From the NCBI RefSeq assembly GCF_034555935.1, contig NZ_JAYDCJ010000001.1, positions 620,001 to 684,000 on the forward strand: a DNA stretch of 64,000 bases. The letters run 5' to 3'. Position 1 is the first letter of the stretch; each line of letters starts with the position of its first letter. Positions 1-8,644 of this stretch are shown here, in pieces. A program made the translations under genes and the position numbers. The stretch comes from Marinobacter qingdaonensis. GTDB lineage: Bacteria; Pseudomonadota; Gammaproteobacteria; Pseudomonadales; Oleiphilaceae. The notes below the pieces were generated by a model. It saw only the letters and a program-made list of their open reading frames with translations. It was not told where the DNA came from and did not search any database.

Positions 1-1109
1 AGGCTGGCCAGCACCACCACCAGGATGCCCACCATCATCTGGTCCCGGGCCGTGGCCGCTACTTCCTCCGAGAGCATGCCGGTGATCTCGCCCACACCCG
101 CCAGGGCCGCGTCCCTGGGCAGCTCGATCAGCAGCGACCACTGGCTGCCGGCCAGCTCAATATCCACCGGGTAGGACACCGCCAGGGTCTCGCCATCGTC
201 GTACCGGCCGTCCCCCTGGTGCAATTGGACGAACTCGTCGGCCAATTCGGGCAGGGCTTCGGCCAAGGGCCGCCCCAGATGCGCCTGGTAGTGACTGGAC
301 GCGGCGATCAGTCCGGTCCGGCTGAGCAGGGTGACCCGGGACTGGCCGTCGAACAGGGTGCGGCTGACCTCGGCGATGGTCTGCTGCAGGGTGCTCAGGT
401 TCAGGTCGGTGCCGGTCACGCCGGCAAACTCGCCGTCGTCCAGGATCGGCACTACCAGACTGGTCATCAGCTCGGTGTAGCCCTCCTCGATCTCATACTC
501 GTACGGCTCCATGATGCACGGTGCCCGGGACTCCAGGGAGCACAGGTACCATTCGCCATCACGGATGCCAAATTCGTTGCGGGTCTCCAGGTACTTGAAC
601 GACGGATCCTGGGTGGCGTTGAACACCACGTCCCCGTCCGGGCCCCGGTAGTAGTAGATTTCCAGGGTCCCCTCGTCGCTGCTGTGCTCTTCCACGCCCC
701 CGGTGAAGTAGCGGTCCTGGCCGTCGTAGGCGTCCGGCTCGAAGTGGGCGTAGATGGAACTCAGGCTGGCCTGGTCCTCGAGGATGGCGCCGATGGTTTC
801 CTGCATGTCCCGGCGGCTGATGCGCCCGGAACTGTCGGCCTGGATGTTGCGGGTCACCACGTTGCGCACCACCTCGGGCGTGCGGTAGGCGGTGGCGAAC
901 TGGCCGCTAACCAGCTCGCCGTATTTGCCGGCGGTTGCGCTCAGCTGGTCCATGACAATACTCTGCACCGTATCCCTGGATTCGGACGTCAGTCGCTGCT
1001 CCATGCTGCCGAGCGACATTTGCGCGGTCACCACGATGCTGATGCCCATGACCAGCAGCAGCGCAATCACCAGCGCGTAGAGTTTGAATTGAAGGGAGAG
1101 CTGTCTCAT
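1..1109 (-). CDS. dCache-type sensor, probable methyl-accepting chemotaxis protein (partial)
   Basis: The gene starts at 1109 and runs off the left edge, leaving about 369 N-terminal residues. Visible are a short cytoplasmic start, one transmembrane helix (about residues 8-29) and a long extracytoplasmic region of about 310 residues with double-Cache features: an aromatic YYYRGPDG strand, a GVTGTDLNLSTLQQ stretch and an AVSYPV strand. A second transmembrane helix begins at the cut (MMVGILVVVLA). Such sensors bind small ligands in the periplasm and signal inward. The output domain is outside the window. A chemoreceptor is most likely, but a histidine kinase or diguanylate cyclase with the same sensor cannot be excluded. 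It is divergent from the TTG-start gene at 1170. Confidence 0.75.
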   Translation of the reverse strand, partial: MRQLSLQFKLYALVIALLLVMGISIVVTAQMSLGSMEQRLTSESRDTVQSIVMDQLSATAGKYGELVSGQFATAYRTPEVVRNVVTRNIQADSSGRISRRDMQETIGAILEDQASLSSIYAHFEPDAYDGQDRYFTGGVEEHSSDEGTLEIYYYRGPDGDVVFNATQDPSFKYLETRNEFGIRDGEWYLCSLESRAPCIMEPYEYEIEEGYTELMTSLVVPILDDGEFAGVTGTDLNLSTLQQTIAEVSRTLFDGQSRVTLLSRTGLIAASSHYQAHLGRPLAEALPELADEFVQLHQGDGRYDDGETLAVSYPVDIELAGSQWSLLIELPRDAALAGVGEITGMLSEEVAATARDQMMVGILVVVLAS

Positions 1110-1169
1110 TTTAGGGGGAACCTGTTGACGGGTGTTGCGGGTTTCGAATTCTGACACAAGGAGAACCGG

Positions 1170-1598
1170 TTGGCCTACCTGACCCTGTTTCTGACGGCCT
1201 TTGCCGCCGCCACCCTACTGCCCGCCTATTCGGAAATTCTGCTGGGCACGCTGGTGGCCCAGGGGCTGTCGTACTGGTGGCTGTGGTTTGCGGCGACCCT
1301 GGGGAACACCCTGGGCTCCGTGGTCAATGGTGTTATCGGCCGGCAGGTCGATCGCTTTAAAGACAGGAAGTGGTTTCCGATCAGCGAGCAGCAACTGCAC
1401 CGGGCCCGCAACCGGTTCAACCGCTACGGTCAGTGGTCGCTGCTGCTGGGCTGGCTGCCCCTGGGCGGAGATGCGCTGACCCTGGTGGGCGGCATCATGC
1501 GGGTGCCCTGGCTGAATTTCGTGATCCTGGTGGGAATCGGCAAGGGCCTGCGCTACGCCTTCGTGCTCTGGCTGGTCGCCGAGGCGTCCTCGCCGTAG
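1170..1598 (+). CDS. yqaA: YqaA/DedA-family small membrane protein
   Basis: A 142-residue integral membrane protein of the YqaA type (SNARE-associated/VTT superfamily, related to DedA). It has hydrophobic segments near residues 3-20, 28-50 and 95-135 and the typical glycine-rich GNTLGSVVNGVIG segment near residue 50. Its length equals that of E. coli YqaA as I recall it. The start is TTG at 1170, preceded by AAGGAG at 1158-1163, and no in-frame ATG lies nearby. Family members are implicated in membrane homeostasis or lipid handling, but the substrate of this one is unknown. Its last 46 bp overlap the 3' end of the opposite-strand kinase-like gene. Confidence 0.82.
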   Translation: MAYLTLFLTAFAAATLLPAYSEILLGTLVAQGLSYWWLWFAATLGNTLGSVVNGVIGRQVDRFKDRKWFPISEQQLHRARNRFNRYGQWSLLLGWLPLGGDALTLVGGIMRVPWLNFVILVGIGKGLRYAFVLWLVAEASSP

Positions 1599-2983
1599 AG
1601 GTATTTGCGCAGCAGGGGTTCACCGTTGAATTCCGAGTGCAGCACCGCGATGAAGGTGTACACCCCGATCAGCTTGCGGTTGAGGAACACAAACTCCTTC
1701 GGCGGCACGCGGAAATAGCGGCTGATCGCCGAACGTGCGGCCTGGCGGGCAACCCGGGACGGCAGGTCGCTCTGCTTCCAGCGGTACTCGCCGTCGGCGT
1801 TGACGGCGTACTCCGGCCAGGTGCCGTGGTCCGGCGCCAGGGGTTCCAGCACCGACATGCACACCGCGCCGAAGGTCTTGAGCACCTCCGGGGGCCAGTC
1901 CCGGCTCATGAAGCGCAACTGGACCCCGCCATCAATCACCGCCTCCAGATCGTTCTCATAGGAAGCCCGGATCATCTGCCGGACCGGATCCAGGAACTCG
2001 TCGGTGTAGGACTGCACGGCACCAAAATCCAGCAGCACGATGCGATCGTAGCCGGGATCCTCGCCTTCCTCACCGGCGATGCGGATGCGGTAGTTGCCGA
2101 AGTTGGGGTCGGTCTGGATCTCACCCCAGACAAACAGCTCCCGGAAGAACAGTTCCAGGGCGGCCTCACCGAGGGCGCTCCGGCGCTCCAGGGGCAGTTC
2201 CCGAACCGGGCCGGAGCTGACCGAATGGCCGTGTTCGTAGGTGGAGGCAATGACGTGTGCGGTGGAAAACTCCTGCAGCACCCGGGGCACGATGAAGCGC
2301 GGGTCCGACGCCAGCATGGTCCGGAACTTTTCGGTGGTGCGGGCTTCGAGGCGGTAGTCCACCTCCCGATGCATCATCTCCCGGACCTCTTCCAGCCAGT
2401 CGTTAAACTCCGGTCCGAAACTGACCAGACGGGCGATTTTCAGCAGCTGGGCGACGGCATTGAGGTCGCTGTCCACGGCGTCGGCGACCCCGGGGTACTG
2501 GACCTTGAGCACCAGCTCCAGACCATCGCTGCGCCGGACCGCCCGGTGCACCTGGCCCAGGGAGGCGGCACCGATGGGCTCCGGATCCACCTCCAGTTCG
2601 GCCAGTCGATCCGCCCCCAACTCCCGTTTCAGCACCCGCTCGATGCTCGACCATTCCAGGGCGGTGGTCTGGTCCTCCAGGGTGTGCAGGGCTTCGGTCA
2701 CCTCCTCGGGCAGGAAGTGCTCGCCATACAGCGCCATCACCTGACCGATCTTCACCACACTGCCTTTCAGTTGCCCCAGTTCCTCGACCAGAAACTGGGC
2801 CTGGCTGGACAGCATGGCGCGGTGTTTTTTCTCGCGCTTCTCGCGGTTGGTGAACCAGTTGGTCGCCATGTGCGAGGCCATCCGGGTACCGGCGTACAGT
2901 CCAGCGCGGGTGAGACTCAATCGGCGCTCGAAACTGCCGGTTTTGATGCGGGAAACCGATTTTCCTGAACGTCTGGTTGCCAT
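1553..2983 (-). CDS. ABC1/ADCK (UbiB-like) atypical kinase
   Basis: A 476-residue protein of the ABC1/UbiB family of atypical kinases. Hallmarks: the KxGQ motif (VVKIGQVMAL, about residue 98), the alanine-rich loop plus AASLGQVHRA (about 170), the catalytic-lysine strand LVLKVQYPG (about 190) and the DFG-type metal site LLDFGAVQS (about 340). UbiB-type proteins assist ubiquinone biosynthesis or other lipid processes. This copy is not next to ubiE/ubiJ, so it may be a paralogue rather than UbiB itself. The start was set at 2983 (MATRRSGKS); the reading frame stays open to 3229, but that extension is basic, low-complexity and unlike the family. It overlaps yqaA tail to tail by 46 bp. Confidence 0.82.
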   Translation of the reverse strand: MATRRSGKSVSRIKTGSFERRLSLTRAGLYAGTRMASHMATNWFTNREKREKKHRAMLSSQAQFLVEELGQLKGSVVKIGQVMALYGEHFLPEEVTEALHTLEDQTTALEWSSIERVLKRELGADRLAELEVDPEPIGAASLGQVHRAVRRSDGLELVLKVQYPGVADAVDSDLNAVAQLLKIARLVSFGPEFNDWLEEVREMMHREVDYRLEARTTEKFRTMLASDPRFIVPRVLQEFSTAHVIASTYEHGHSVSSGPVRELPLERRSALGEAALELFFRELFVWGEIQTDPNFGNYRIRIAGEEGEDPGYDRIVLLDFGAVQSYTDEFLDPVRQMIRASYENDLEAVIDGGVQLRFMSRDWPPEVLKTFGAVCMSVLEPLAPDHGTWPEYAVNADGEYRWKQSDLPSRVARQAARSAISRYFRVPPKEFVFLNRKLIGVYTFIAVLHSEFNGEPLLRKYLYGEDASATSQSTKA

Positions 2984-3129
2984 GAAGGACCTATGCGGAT
3001 CGAAAATGTCACCGTGACCGACGGTTCCGGGCATTATACGGATACTGTATCGACCTGACCCAACCGATGCGACCCACCAACCCTGGCGGCCGGGCCAATG
3101 CATCCGCCAGCCCGCCCGACGCGGCGCTG

Positions 3130-3155
3130 TTACACAGTTTACGATTTTACACAGT
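3130..3155. repeat. 9-bp direct repeat upstream of diguanylate cyclase
   Basis: TTACACAGT occurs at 3130-3138 and again at 3147-3155, 17 bp start to start, about 75-100 bp upstream of the diguanylate cyclase start. This spacing would suit a dimeric regulator, but no binding protein can be named and chance is possible. The 244-bp gap (2984-3227) holds nothing else that I recognise. Confidence 0.35.
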
Positions 3156-3227
3156 GTTCGGCCCAAAACCGGTCTAGTATGGGGCTCAGAGTCGCCCTGA
3201 CCCGCTTCACAACAATAAGACCCGCAC

Positions 3228-4319
3228 ATGCCCGATGGTTCCTACTCAACCACCGACCCCAGGCTGTCCCAGTTTCGTGTGAAAGGGGAAATCCCGGTTC
3301 CGGTCCTGATCAACTGGCTGACGGTGTTTGCCATGCCGTTGCTGCTGTTTTTCGGCTGGCGCTCGTCTGTTCTGGGCGACCCCATTACGCCTACGATTCT
3401 GATCGCCACGGCCACGCTGCTGGCCCTCAACGCAGGCCTGTACGGGGTGTTGCGGCGGGAAACTCTCCATCGCCGAGGGTTCATCACCCTGATTACCGCC
3501 CTGTTCACCTATCTGGCGGTGGGCGCGGTGGAAGGGGGCTCGGCGGTACTCTGGCTGTTCGCCTACCCCCCGATCATCTTCTACATCAGCAACGCCCGGG
3601 TCGGCGTACGCGCCTGTGCCGGGGGCTATGCCGCCCTGGCCCTGCTGTTCAGCCCGATCGGCGATTGGGTCATAGATTCGCCCTACAGCTCCAGTTTCCG
3701 CCTGACCATGCTGGCGGCGCTCGGCTTCGAGATGGTGACCTGCTACATCCTTGACCAGAGTCGGCGCCGCAGCAAGCTGAGCCTGATGCGACTGGCCAAC
3801 GAGTTCGAATACGCCGCCAAGCACGACGCCCTGACCGGCCTGGCCAATCGGCGCGAAGCCCTGGCCCAGCTGGAAGGGGAGCAGCACCGGTACCTGCGCA
3901 ACGGACGCCCGTTTTCCGTGCTGCTGATGGACGTGGACCTGTTCAAGACCATCAACGACACCCACGGTCATCACGTCGGCGACGAATTGCTGGTCCTGGT
4001 GGCCGACACCCTGCGCGCCCAGAGCCGGAAGATCGACACGTTATCGCGCTGGGGCGGTGAGGAATTTCTCGCCCTGCTGCCGGAAACCGAACCGGAGGAG
4101 GCGGTGCAGTTGGCCAACCGCATCCGCGAAGCCATCGCGGGCGCTTCGATCGAGGTCGACAAGACCCCGGTGCGGGCAACGATCAGTATCGGGGTGGCCG
4201 GGATCCGTCACTCGGAATCCCTGGATCGCCTGTTGCAGCGGGCCGACGAGGCCCTGTACCGGGCCAAGGCCCGGGGCCGCAATCAGGCGTGCATCGGTGA
4301 GGAAGAAACGGCAGCCTGA
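3228..4319 (+). CDS. membrane-bound diguanylate cyclase (GGDEF)
   Basis: A 363-residue protein with about six hydrophobic segments (residues 25-180) followed by a GGDEF domain (about 195-355). The active-site motif is GGEEF at residues 276-280. An inhibitory I-site RKID lies at 267-270, exactly five residues upstream. The substrate-site region (MDVDLFKTINDTHGHHVGDELL) is intact. It should make c-di-GMP from two GTP with product feedback. The membrane part resembles MASE-type integral sensors, but its signal is unknown. It ends 3 bp before the convergent lipB gene. The start ATG at 3228 has only a weak ribosome site. A 9-bp direct repeat lies upstream. Confidence 0.9.
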   Translation: MPDGSYSTTDPRLSQFRVKGEIPVPVLINWLTVFAMPLLLFFGWRSSVLGDPITPTILIATATLLALNAGLYGVLRRETLHRRGFITLITALFTYLAVGAVEGGSAVLWLFAYPPIIFYISNARVGVRACAGGYAALALLFSPIGDWVIDSPYSSSFRLTMLAALGFEMVTCYILDQSRRRSKLSLMRLANEFEYAAKHDALTGLANRREALAQLEGEQHRYLRNGRPFSVLLMDVDLFKTINDTHGHHVGDELLVLVADTLRAQSRKIDTLSRWGGEEFLALLPETEPEEAVQLANRIREAIAGASIEVDKTPVRATISIGVAGIRHSESLDRLLQRADEALYRAKARGRNQACIGEEETAA

Positions 4320-4322
4320 CGG

Positions 4323-4961
4323 CTACCAGCCCTGGCGGTAGTCCACGGCGTCGGCACCCAGTCCCTTGACCAGCTGGGCGACCAGGCGCTGCTCCAGGTC
4401 CGCCACGGTGGCCTCGGGCTGGAACTCCGAGACCTGGGTCATGGCCATGCCGGCATAGCCGCAGGGGTTGATGCGGCGGAAGGGCTCCATGTCCATGGCC
4501 ACGTTCAGCGCCAAGCCATGGAACGAACAACCCCGGCGCACCCGCAGGCCGAGCGAGGCAATCTTGGCCGCGCCCACGTACACCCCGGGCGCATCCGCGC
4601 GCGGCGCCGCCTCAATGTCCAGCTCTGCCAGGGTGCGCACGATGGCCTGCTCGATCTGGTCCACCAGGGAGCGCACCCCCAGCTTGCTGCGACTGAGGTC
4701 CAGCATCAGGTAGATCACCAGCTGACCGGGGCCGTGGTAGGTCACCTGCCCACCCCGGTCCACCGGGATCACCGGGATGTCGCCCGGTGCCAACAGGTGC
4801 TCGGCTTTACCCGCCTGCCCCTGGGTGTAGACCCGGGGGTGTTCCAGGCACCAGAGTTCGTCGGTAACGCTGGCGTCCCGCTCGGCGGTGAACGATTTCA
4901 TCGCCTCCCAGGTTTCCATGTAGGGCTGCTGGCCCAGCGAACGCACGATCAGGTCGGTCAT
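4323..4961 (-). CDS. lipB: octanoyl-[ACP]:protein N-octanoyltransferase LipB
   Basis: A 212-residue LipB, which transfers octanoate from acyl carrier protein to lipoyl domains before LipA inserts sulphur. Visible motifs are [14 protein letters not shown] (substrate loop), the GAAKIASLG lysine and [12 protein letters not shown] with the catalytic cysteine. Length and motif order match the family. It follows the DUF493 gene by 4 bp on the same strand, the classic ybeD-lipB order. lipA is not adjacent within the window. Confidence 0.96.
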   Translation of the reverse strand: MTDLIVRSLGQQPYMETWEAMKSFTAERDASVTDELWCLEHPRVYTQGQAGKAEHLLAPGDIPVIPVDRGGQVTYHGPGQLVIYLMLDLSRSKLGVRSLVDQIEQAIVRTLAELDIEAAPRADAPGVYVGAAKIASLGLRVRRGCSFHGLALNVAMDMEPFRRINPCGYAGMAMTQVSEFQPEATVADLEQRLVAQLVKGLGADAVDYRQGW

Positions 4962-4965
4962 GGGG

Positions 4966-5235
4966 TCAGAGCACCATATGGACCCGGCCGCTGGCCTTCA
5001 GGCCCTCGAACAGGGCCTTGAGCTGCGGTTCCCCGGTGGCGACGATGGTGAGCTGGACCGAGGAGAACCGGCCGTTGCTGCTCTTGTTGACCGAGATGTG
5101 CTCCTCGCGGATGCCCGGGGCGTGCTGCTCCACCACCTTGACAACGAACTCGACGAAGTCCGGTGCGGAGTCCCCGATGACCTTGATGACGTAGTCGCAG
5201 GGAAATTCGATTTTTGGTGCTTTCGGCTCACTCAT
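4966..5235 (-). CDS. ybeD: DUF493 family protein (YbeD)
   Basis: An 89-residue protein of the DUF493/YbeD family, which has an ACT-like ferredoxin fold. It begins [21 protein letters not shown] and contains the conserved phrase [16 protein letters not shown]. Its biochemical role is not settled. It sits between dacA and lipB as in E. coli and Pseudomonas, and is presumably co-transcribed with lipB (4-bp gap). Confidence 0.9.
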   Translation of the reverse strand: MSEPKAPKIEFPCDYVIKVIGDSAPDFVEFVVKVVEQHAPGIREEHISVNKSSNGRFSSVQLTIVATGEPQLKALFEGLKASGRVHMVL

Positions 5236-5268
5236 GCCGCTGATACTCCCGGGGACCAGGCGTCACCC

Positions 5269-6447
5269 TTATTGAAACAACTGAACGAAAAAGAGCTTGA
5301 TGGCGTCCCAGATGCGCTTAAAGAAGCCACCCTCGGGCACGTCGGTCAGGGCCAGTACCGGCTGATCGACCAGGACATCGCCGTTGAGGCTGACCCGGAC
5401 CCGGCCAAGCTCGTCCCCCACGTTAATGGGTGCTTTGATCACCGAATCAAGGTCTACCGTGGATTCCAGGTCGTTGCGGGATCCGCGGGGGATGGTCACG
5501 AAGACGTCGTCGGTCAGGCCCACCGACAGCTGGTCGGACTGACCCGCCCAGACCCGGGCCTTCATCAGTTCCTGACCAGTGCGGAACAGGCGCTCGCTCT
5601 CGTAGTAGCGGAAGCCATAGTTCAGCATTTTCTGGACTTCCTGGGACCGGGCTTCAGTGCTGCTGGTGCCCATCACCACGGCGATAAAGCGGGTGTCGTT
5701 GCGCTTGGCCGAGGCCACCAGGCAATAGCCCGCTTCCTCGGTGTGGCCGGTCTTCAGGCCATCGACGCTGTCGTCACGCCACAGCAGGCTATTGCGGTTC
5801 GGCTGCCGGATGTTGTTGTAGGTAAAGTGCTTCTCCGCGTAGATCGGGTAATTTTCCGGGTAGTCGTTGATGATGGCCCGGGCCAGCAAGGCCAGATCGT
5901 AGGCGGTGGAGAAATGCTCCGGGGACGGCAGACCGGTAGCGTTCTCGAAATGGGTGTCCTTCATGCCCAACAGTTGCGCCTGCTGGTTCATGATGTCGAC
6001 GAAAGCGTCCTCGCTGCCGGCCACGAACTCGGCCAGTGCCACAGAGGCGTCGTTTCCGGACTGAATGATGACCCCTTTCAGCAGGGTTTCCACCGGCACG
6101 CTGGTGCCCTCCCGGACGAAGGTCCGCGAGCCTTCGGTTTTCCAGGCCCGGACACTGATCGGCACCATGTCGGACATGGCGATGCGGCCTTCATCCAGTT
6201 CCCGCTCCACGATGTAGGCGGTCATCATCTTGGTCAGACTGGCCGGCGGCAGACGCTCATGGCTGTTCTCTTCCATGATGATCCGGCCACTTTTCGGGTC
6301 CATCAGCACGTAGGAGCTGCCGGCGATCTGCGGCGGCGACGGAATCAGCACCGACTGGGCAAAGGCGTTGCCCACCAGCACCAGGCTCAGGGCAAGTACG
6401 ATCGAAAAAGGACGAAGCAAAGATGTAAGGGCCATGGGTTTAGTCAT
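5269..6447 (-). CDS. dacA: D-alanyl-D-alanine carboxypeptidase (PBP5/6 family)
   Basis: A 392-residue periplasmic DD-carboxypeptidase that trims the terminal D-Ala from peptidoglycan pentapeptides. It has a signal peptide ending near AFAQ (about residue 31), the nucleophile motif SLTK with S70 and K73, an SGND motif about 60 residues later and a KTGHTEEAG motif (about 227). A C-terminal beta domain precedes an amphipathic tail (KRIWDAIKLFFVQLFQ) that anchors such enzymes to the inner membrane. It is the first of the elongation genes upstream of lipB. No strong ribosome site is visible before the ATG, so the in-frame ATG four codons later remains possible. Confidence 0.95.
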   Translation of the reverse strand: MTKPMALTSLLRPFSIVLALSLVLVGNAFAQSVLIPSPPQIAGSSYVLMDPKSGRIIMEENSHERLPPASLTKMMTAYIVERELDEGRIAMSDMVPISVRAWKTEGSRTFVREGTSVPVETLLKGVIIQSGNDASVALAEFVAGSEDAFVDIMNQQAQLLGMKDTHFENATGLPSPEHFSTAYDLALLARAIINDYPENYPIYAEKHFTYNNIRQPNRNSLLWRDDSVDGLKTGHTEEAGYCLVASAKRNDTRFIAVVMGTSSTEARSQEVQKMLNYGFRYYESERLFRTGQELMKARVWAGQSDQLSVGLTDDVFVTIPRGSRNDLESTVDLDSVIKAPINVGDELGRVRVSLNGDVLVDQPVLALTDVPEGGFFKRIWDAIKLFFVQLFQ

Positions 6448-6489
6448 TTTTTGGTTGGGTGTGTGTCTGGTTTGGTGGCTCGGGTCCGG

Positions 6490-7383
6490 TTACTGCGAGT
6501 CGGTCAGCAGGATCGACTGGGCGAAGCCCCGGGACTCCAGCAGGTTCTGGATGCGCCGGGCGCTGGCCTCGTCGGCGAAGGGGCCAACCTGAACCCGGTG
6601 GAAGCGGCCGGTGACGGTATCGATGGCGCGCACCCGCATGGGGTCCTCCAGCACCGCCTGGGCCCGGACCAACAGCTGCTGCGCCGGGTCGCGGCTGCTG
6701 AACGACCCCAGCTGCACGAACAGGGCCTGCTCGCCGTTCGCGGTGTCGCCACTGGCCACCACCGGGGTATCAGCATAGCTTACGGTGTCGCCGGGGGCGA
6801 AGGGCTGGCCGGCCAGGGTCATCGAGCCGTCCGGCCGTACGGTAATGGCCGCGACCTCGACCCGGGCGGTGCCCCGGGACTGGTAGCCGAGTTTTTTCGC
6901 CGCCGCGTAGGACAGGTCGATCAGCCGGTCGCCGTGGAAGGGACCGCGGTCGTTGACCCGGACGATCACCGACCGGCCGTTGTCCAGGTTGGTCACCCGG
7001 GCGTAGCCGGGAATCTGCATCGATTTGTGAGCGGCCGACATGGCGTACATGTTGAAAGTCTCGCCATTGGAGGTCTTGTGGCCGTGAAATTTCTCGCCGT
7101 ACCAGCTGGCGATGCCCCGGGCGACGTAGCCGTCGTTGCTGGCCATCACCTGGTACTGTTTGCCCCAGACGGTGTACGGGGATTTGTTGCCGGCCCGCCG
7201 GGGTGGCTCATACTTGGGCCGGGCGTCGGGCAAGCCGGAGGCGTCGAAGTTGCCGGACGGGGCGCGATCCTGATCGATGGTGTACCGGGACGAGTGGTCG
7301 GTCGCCGGCGCGGACGCGCAGCCAGCGAGCACCAGTGCGCACATCGTCGCCAGTAGCCATGAGAGCGGGAGTTTGCAATTCAC
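6490..7383 (-). CDS. rlpA: septal ring lytic transglycosylase / rare lipoprotein A RlpA
   Basis: An outer-membrane lipoprotein with a lipobox (ALVLAGC, about residue 22), a double-psi beta-barrel RlpA domain (ASWYGEKFHGHKTSNGETF; VRVNDRGPFHGDRLIDLS) and a C-terminal SPOR domain (FVQLGSFSSRDPAQQ) that binds denuded glycans. In Pseudomonas, RlpA is a lytic transglycosylase for daughter-cell separation. I chose the GTG at 7383, which has AGAGGA about 10 bp upstream and gives a normal lipoprotein signal peptide; ATG at 7410 and an upstream start at 7431 stay open. It lies between rodA and dacA. Confidence 0.92.
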   Translation of the reverse strand: MNCKLPLSWLLATMCALVLAGCASAPATDHSSRYTIDQDRAPSGNFDASGLPDARPKYEPPRRAGNKSPYTVWGKQYQVMASNDGYVARGIASWYGEKFHGHKTSNGETFNMYAMSAAHKSMQIPGYARVTNLDNGRSVIVRVNDRGPFHGDRLIDLSYAAAKKLGYQSRGTARVEVAAITVRPDGSMTLAGQPFAPGDTVSYADTPVVASGDTANGEQALFVQLGSFSSRDPAQQLLVRAQAVLEDPMRVRAIDTVTGRFHRVQVGPFADEASARRIQNLLESRGFAQSILLTDSQ

Positions 7384-7501
7384 TGTCCGGGATTCCTCTT
7401 GCCTGATCATCACCCACGTCCGCGCAGGCAATTTTGGCCTTATTGTAACGGGTTATAACCTGGATTCACCATTACCCGCCCGCCACGTTCCGGGCCGCGG
7501 G

Positions 7502-8644
7502 CTAGGCGCTGATCATTCGCCGGTGGGTGTGGATCGACATCAGCACCCCGAACGCCGCCATCAGCGTGACCCCGGAGGTGCCCCCGTAGGAAATCAGCGG
7601 CAGTGGCACCCCAACCACCGGCAGCAGCCCGCTGACCATGCCGACGTTGACGAAGATGTAGATGAAAAAGGTCATGGTCAGGGCGCCGGCAAGCAACCGG
7701 CTGAACGAGTCCTGGGCCGTCACCGAAATGTACAGGCAGCGCAGGATGATCAGGAAATAGAGGGTCATCAGCACCAGCATGCCGATGAAGCCAAACTCCT
7801 CGGCCAGCACGGCGACGATGAAATCGGTGTGGCTTTCCGGCAGGAATTCCAGGTGCGACTGGGTGCCCTGCAGCCAGCCCTTACCGTCGATCCCGCCGGA
7901 GCCAATGGCGGTCTTGGACTGGATGATGTTCCAGCCCGCGCCCAGGGGATCGCTCTGAGGGTCCAGCAGGGTCAGGACCCGCTGCTTCTGGTAATCGCGC
8001 ATGACGAAGAACCACATCATGGGCGCGGCCACCGACACCATCGCCACGAAGGCGGTGATCAGTTTCCAGCTGATACCGGCAAAGAACACCACGAACAACC
8101 CGGCCATGCCCACCAGCAGCGAGGTGCCCAGGTCCGGCTGCTGGATGATCATCATCATCGGCACCAGCACGATGGCCAGACCGGCGCACACGTGGCGGAA
8201 CCGCGGCGGCAGGTAATGACGCGACAGGTACCAGGCCGCCATCATCGGCACCACCAGCTTCATCAATTCGGACGGCTGGAACCGGGGCAGACCGGGAATG
8301 GCCAGCCAGCGCTGGGCGCCCTTGGCCCCGACCCCGACCAGCAACACCGCCAGCAACGCCGCAATGCCGGCGCCGTACAGCCAGGGGGCCCAACGCCGGA
8401 ACACCGAAGGGTCGAGCTGGGCGAACACCAGCATGACCACGAAGGCCACGCCCAGGCGAATGCCCTGGGCTTTGACCACATCGATGTTGCGGTCGGCGCC
8501 GCTGTAGAGAATGAATAGGCCGCCGGAAATCAGGGCCAGCAACAACACCAGCAGGATCGGGTCCAGGTGCAGGGCCGACCAGATGCCCTGGGGCCGCCCC
8601 AGGGAGCGGCTGGCCGAGGAGTCCGCAAAATCATTCAGCGCCAT
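7502..8644 (-). CDS. rodA: rod shape-determining peptidoglycan polymerase RodA
   Basis: A 380-residue SEDS-family glycosyltransferase with about ten transmembrane helices. The SEDS signature PESHTDFIVAVLAEEFG is present, as is the C-terminal GVPLPLISYGGTS stretch. RodA polymerises lipid II during elongation together with PBP2. Its start overlaps the mrdA stop by one base (TGATG), so the pair is translationally coupled, and it precedes rlpA by 118 bp. A lytic transglycosylase gene (mltB) often lies between rodA and rlpA in Pseudomonas; none is present here. Confidence 0.96.
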   Translation of the reverse strand: MALNDFADSSASRSLGRPQGIWSALHLDPILLVLLLALISGGLFILYSGADRNIDVVKAQGIRLGVAFVVMLVFAQLDPSVFRRWAPWLYGAGIAALLAVLLVGVGAKGAQRWLAIPGLPRFQPSELMKLVVPMMAAWYLSRHYLPPRFRHVCAGLAIVLVPMMMIIQQPDLGTSLLVGMAGLFVVFFAGISWKLITAFVAMVSVAAPMMWFFVMRDYQKQRVLTLLDPQSDPLGAGWNIIQSKTAIGSGGIDGKGWLQGTQSHLEFLPESHTDFIVAVLAEEFGFIGMLVLMTLYFLIILRCLYISVTAQDSFSRLLAGALTMTFFIYIFVNVGMVSGLLPVVGVPLPLISYGGTSGVTLMAAFGVLMSIHTHRRMISA

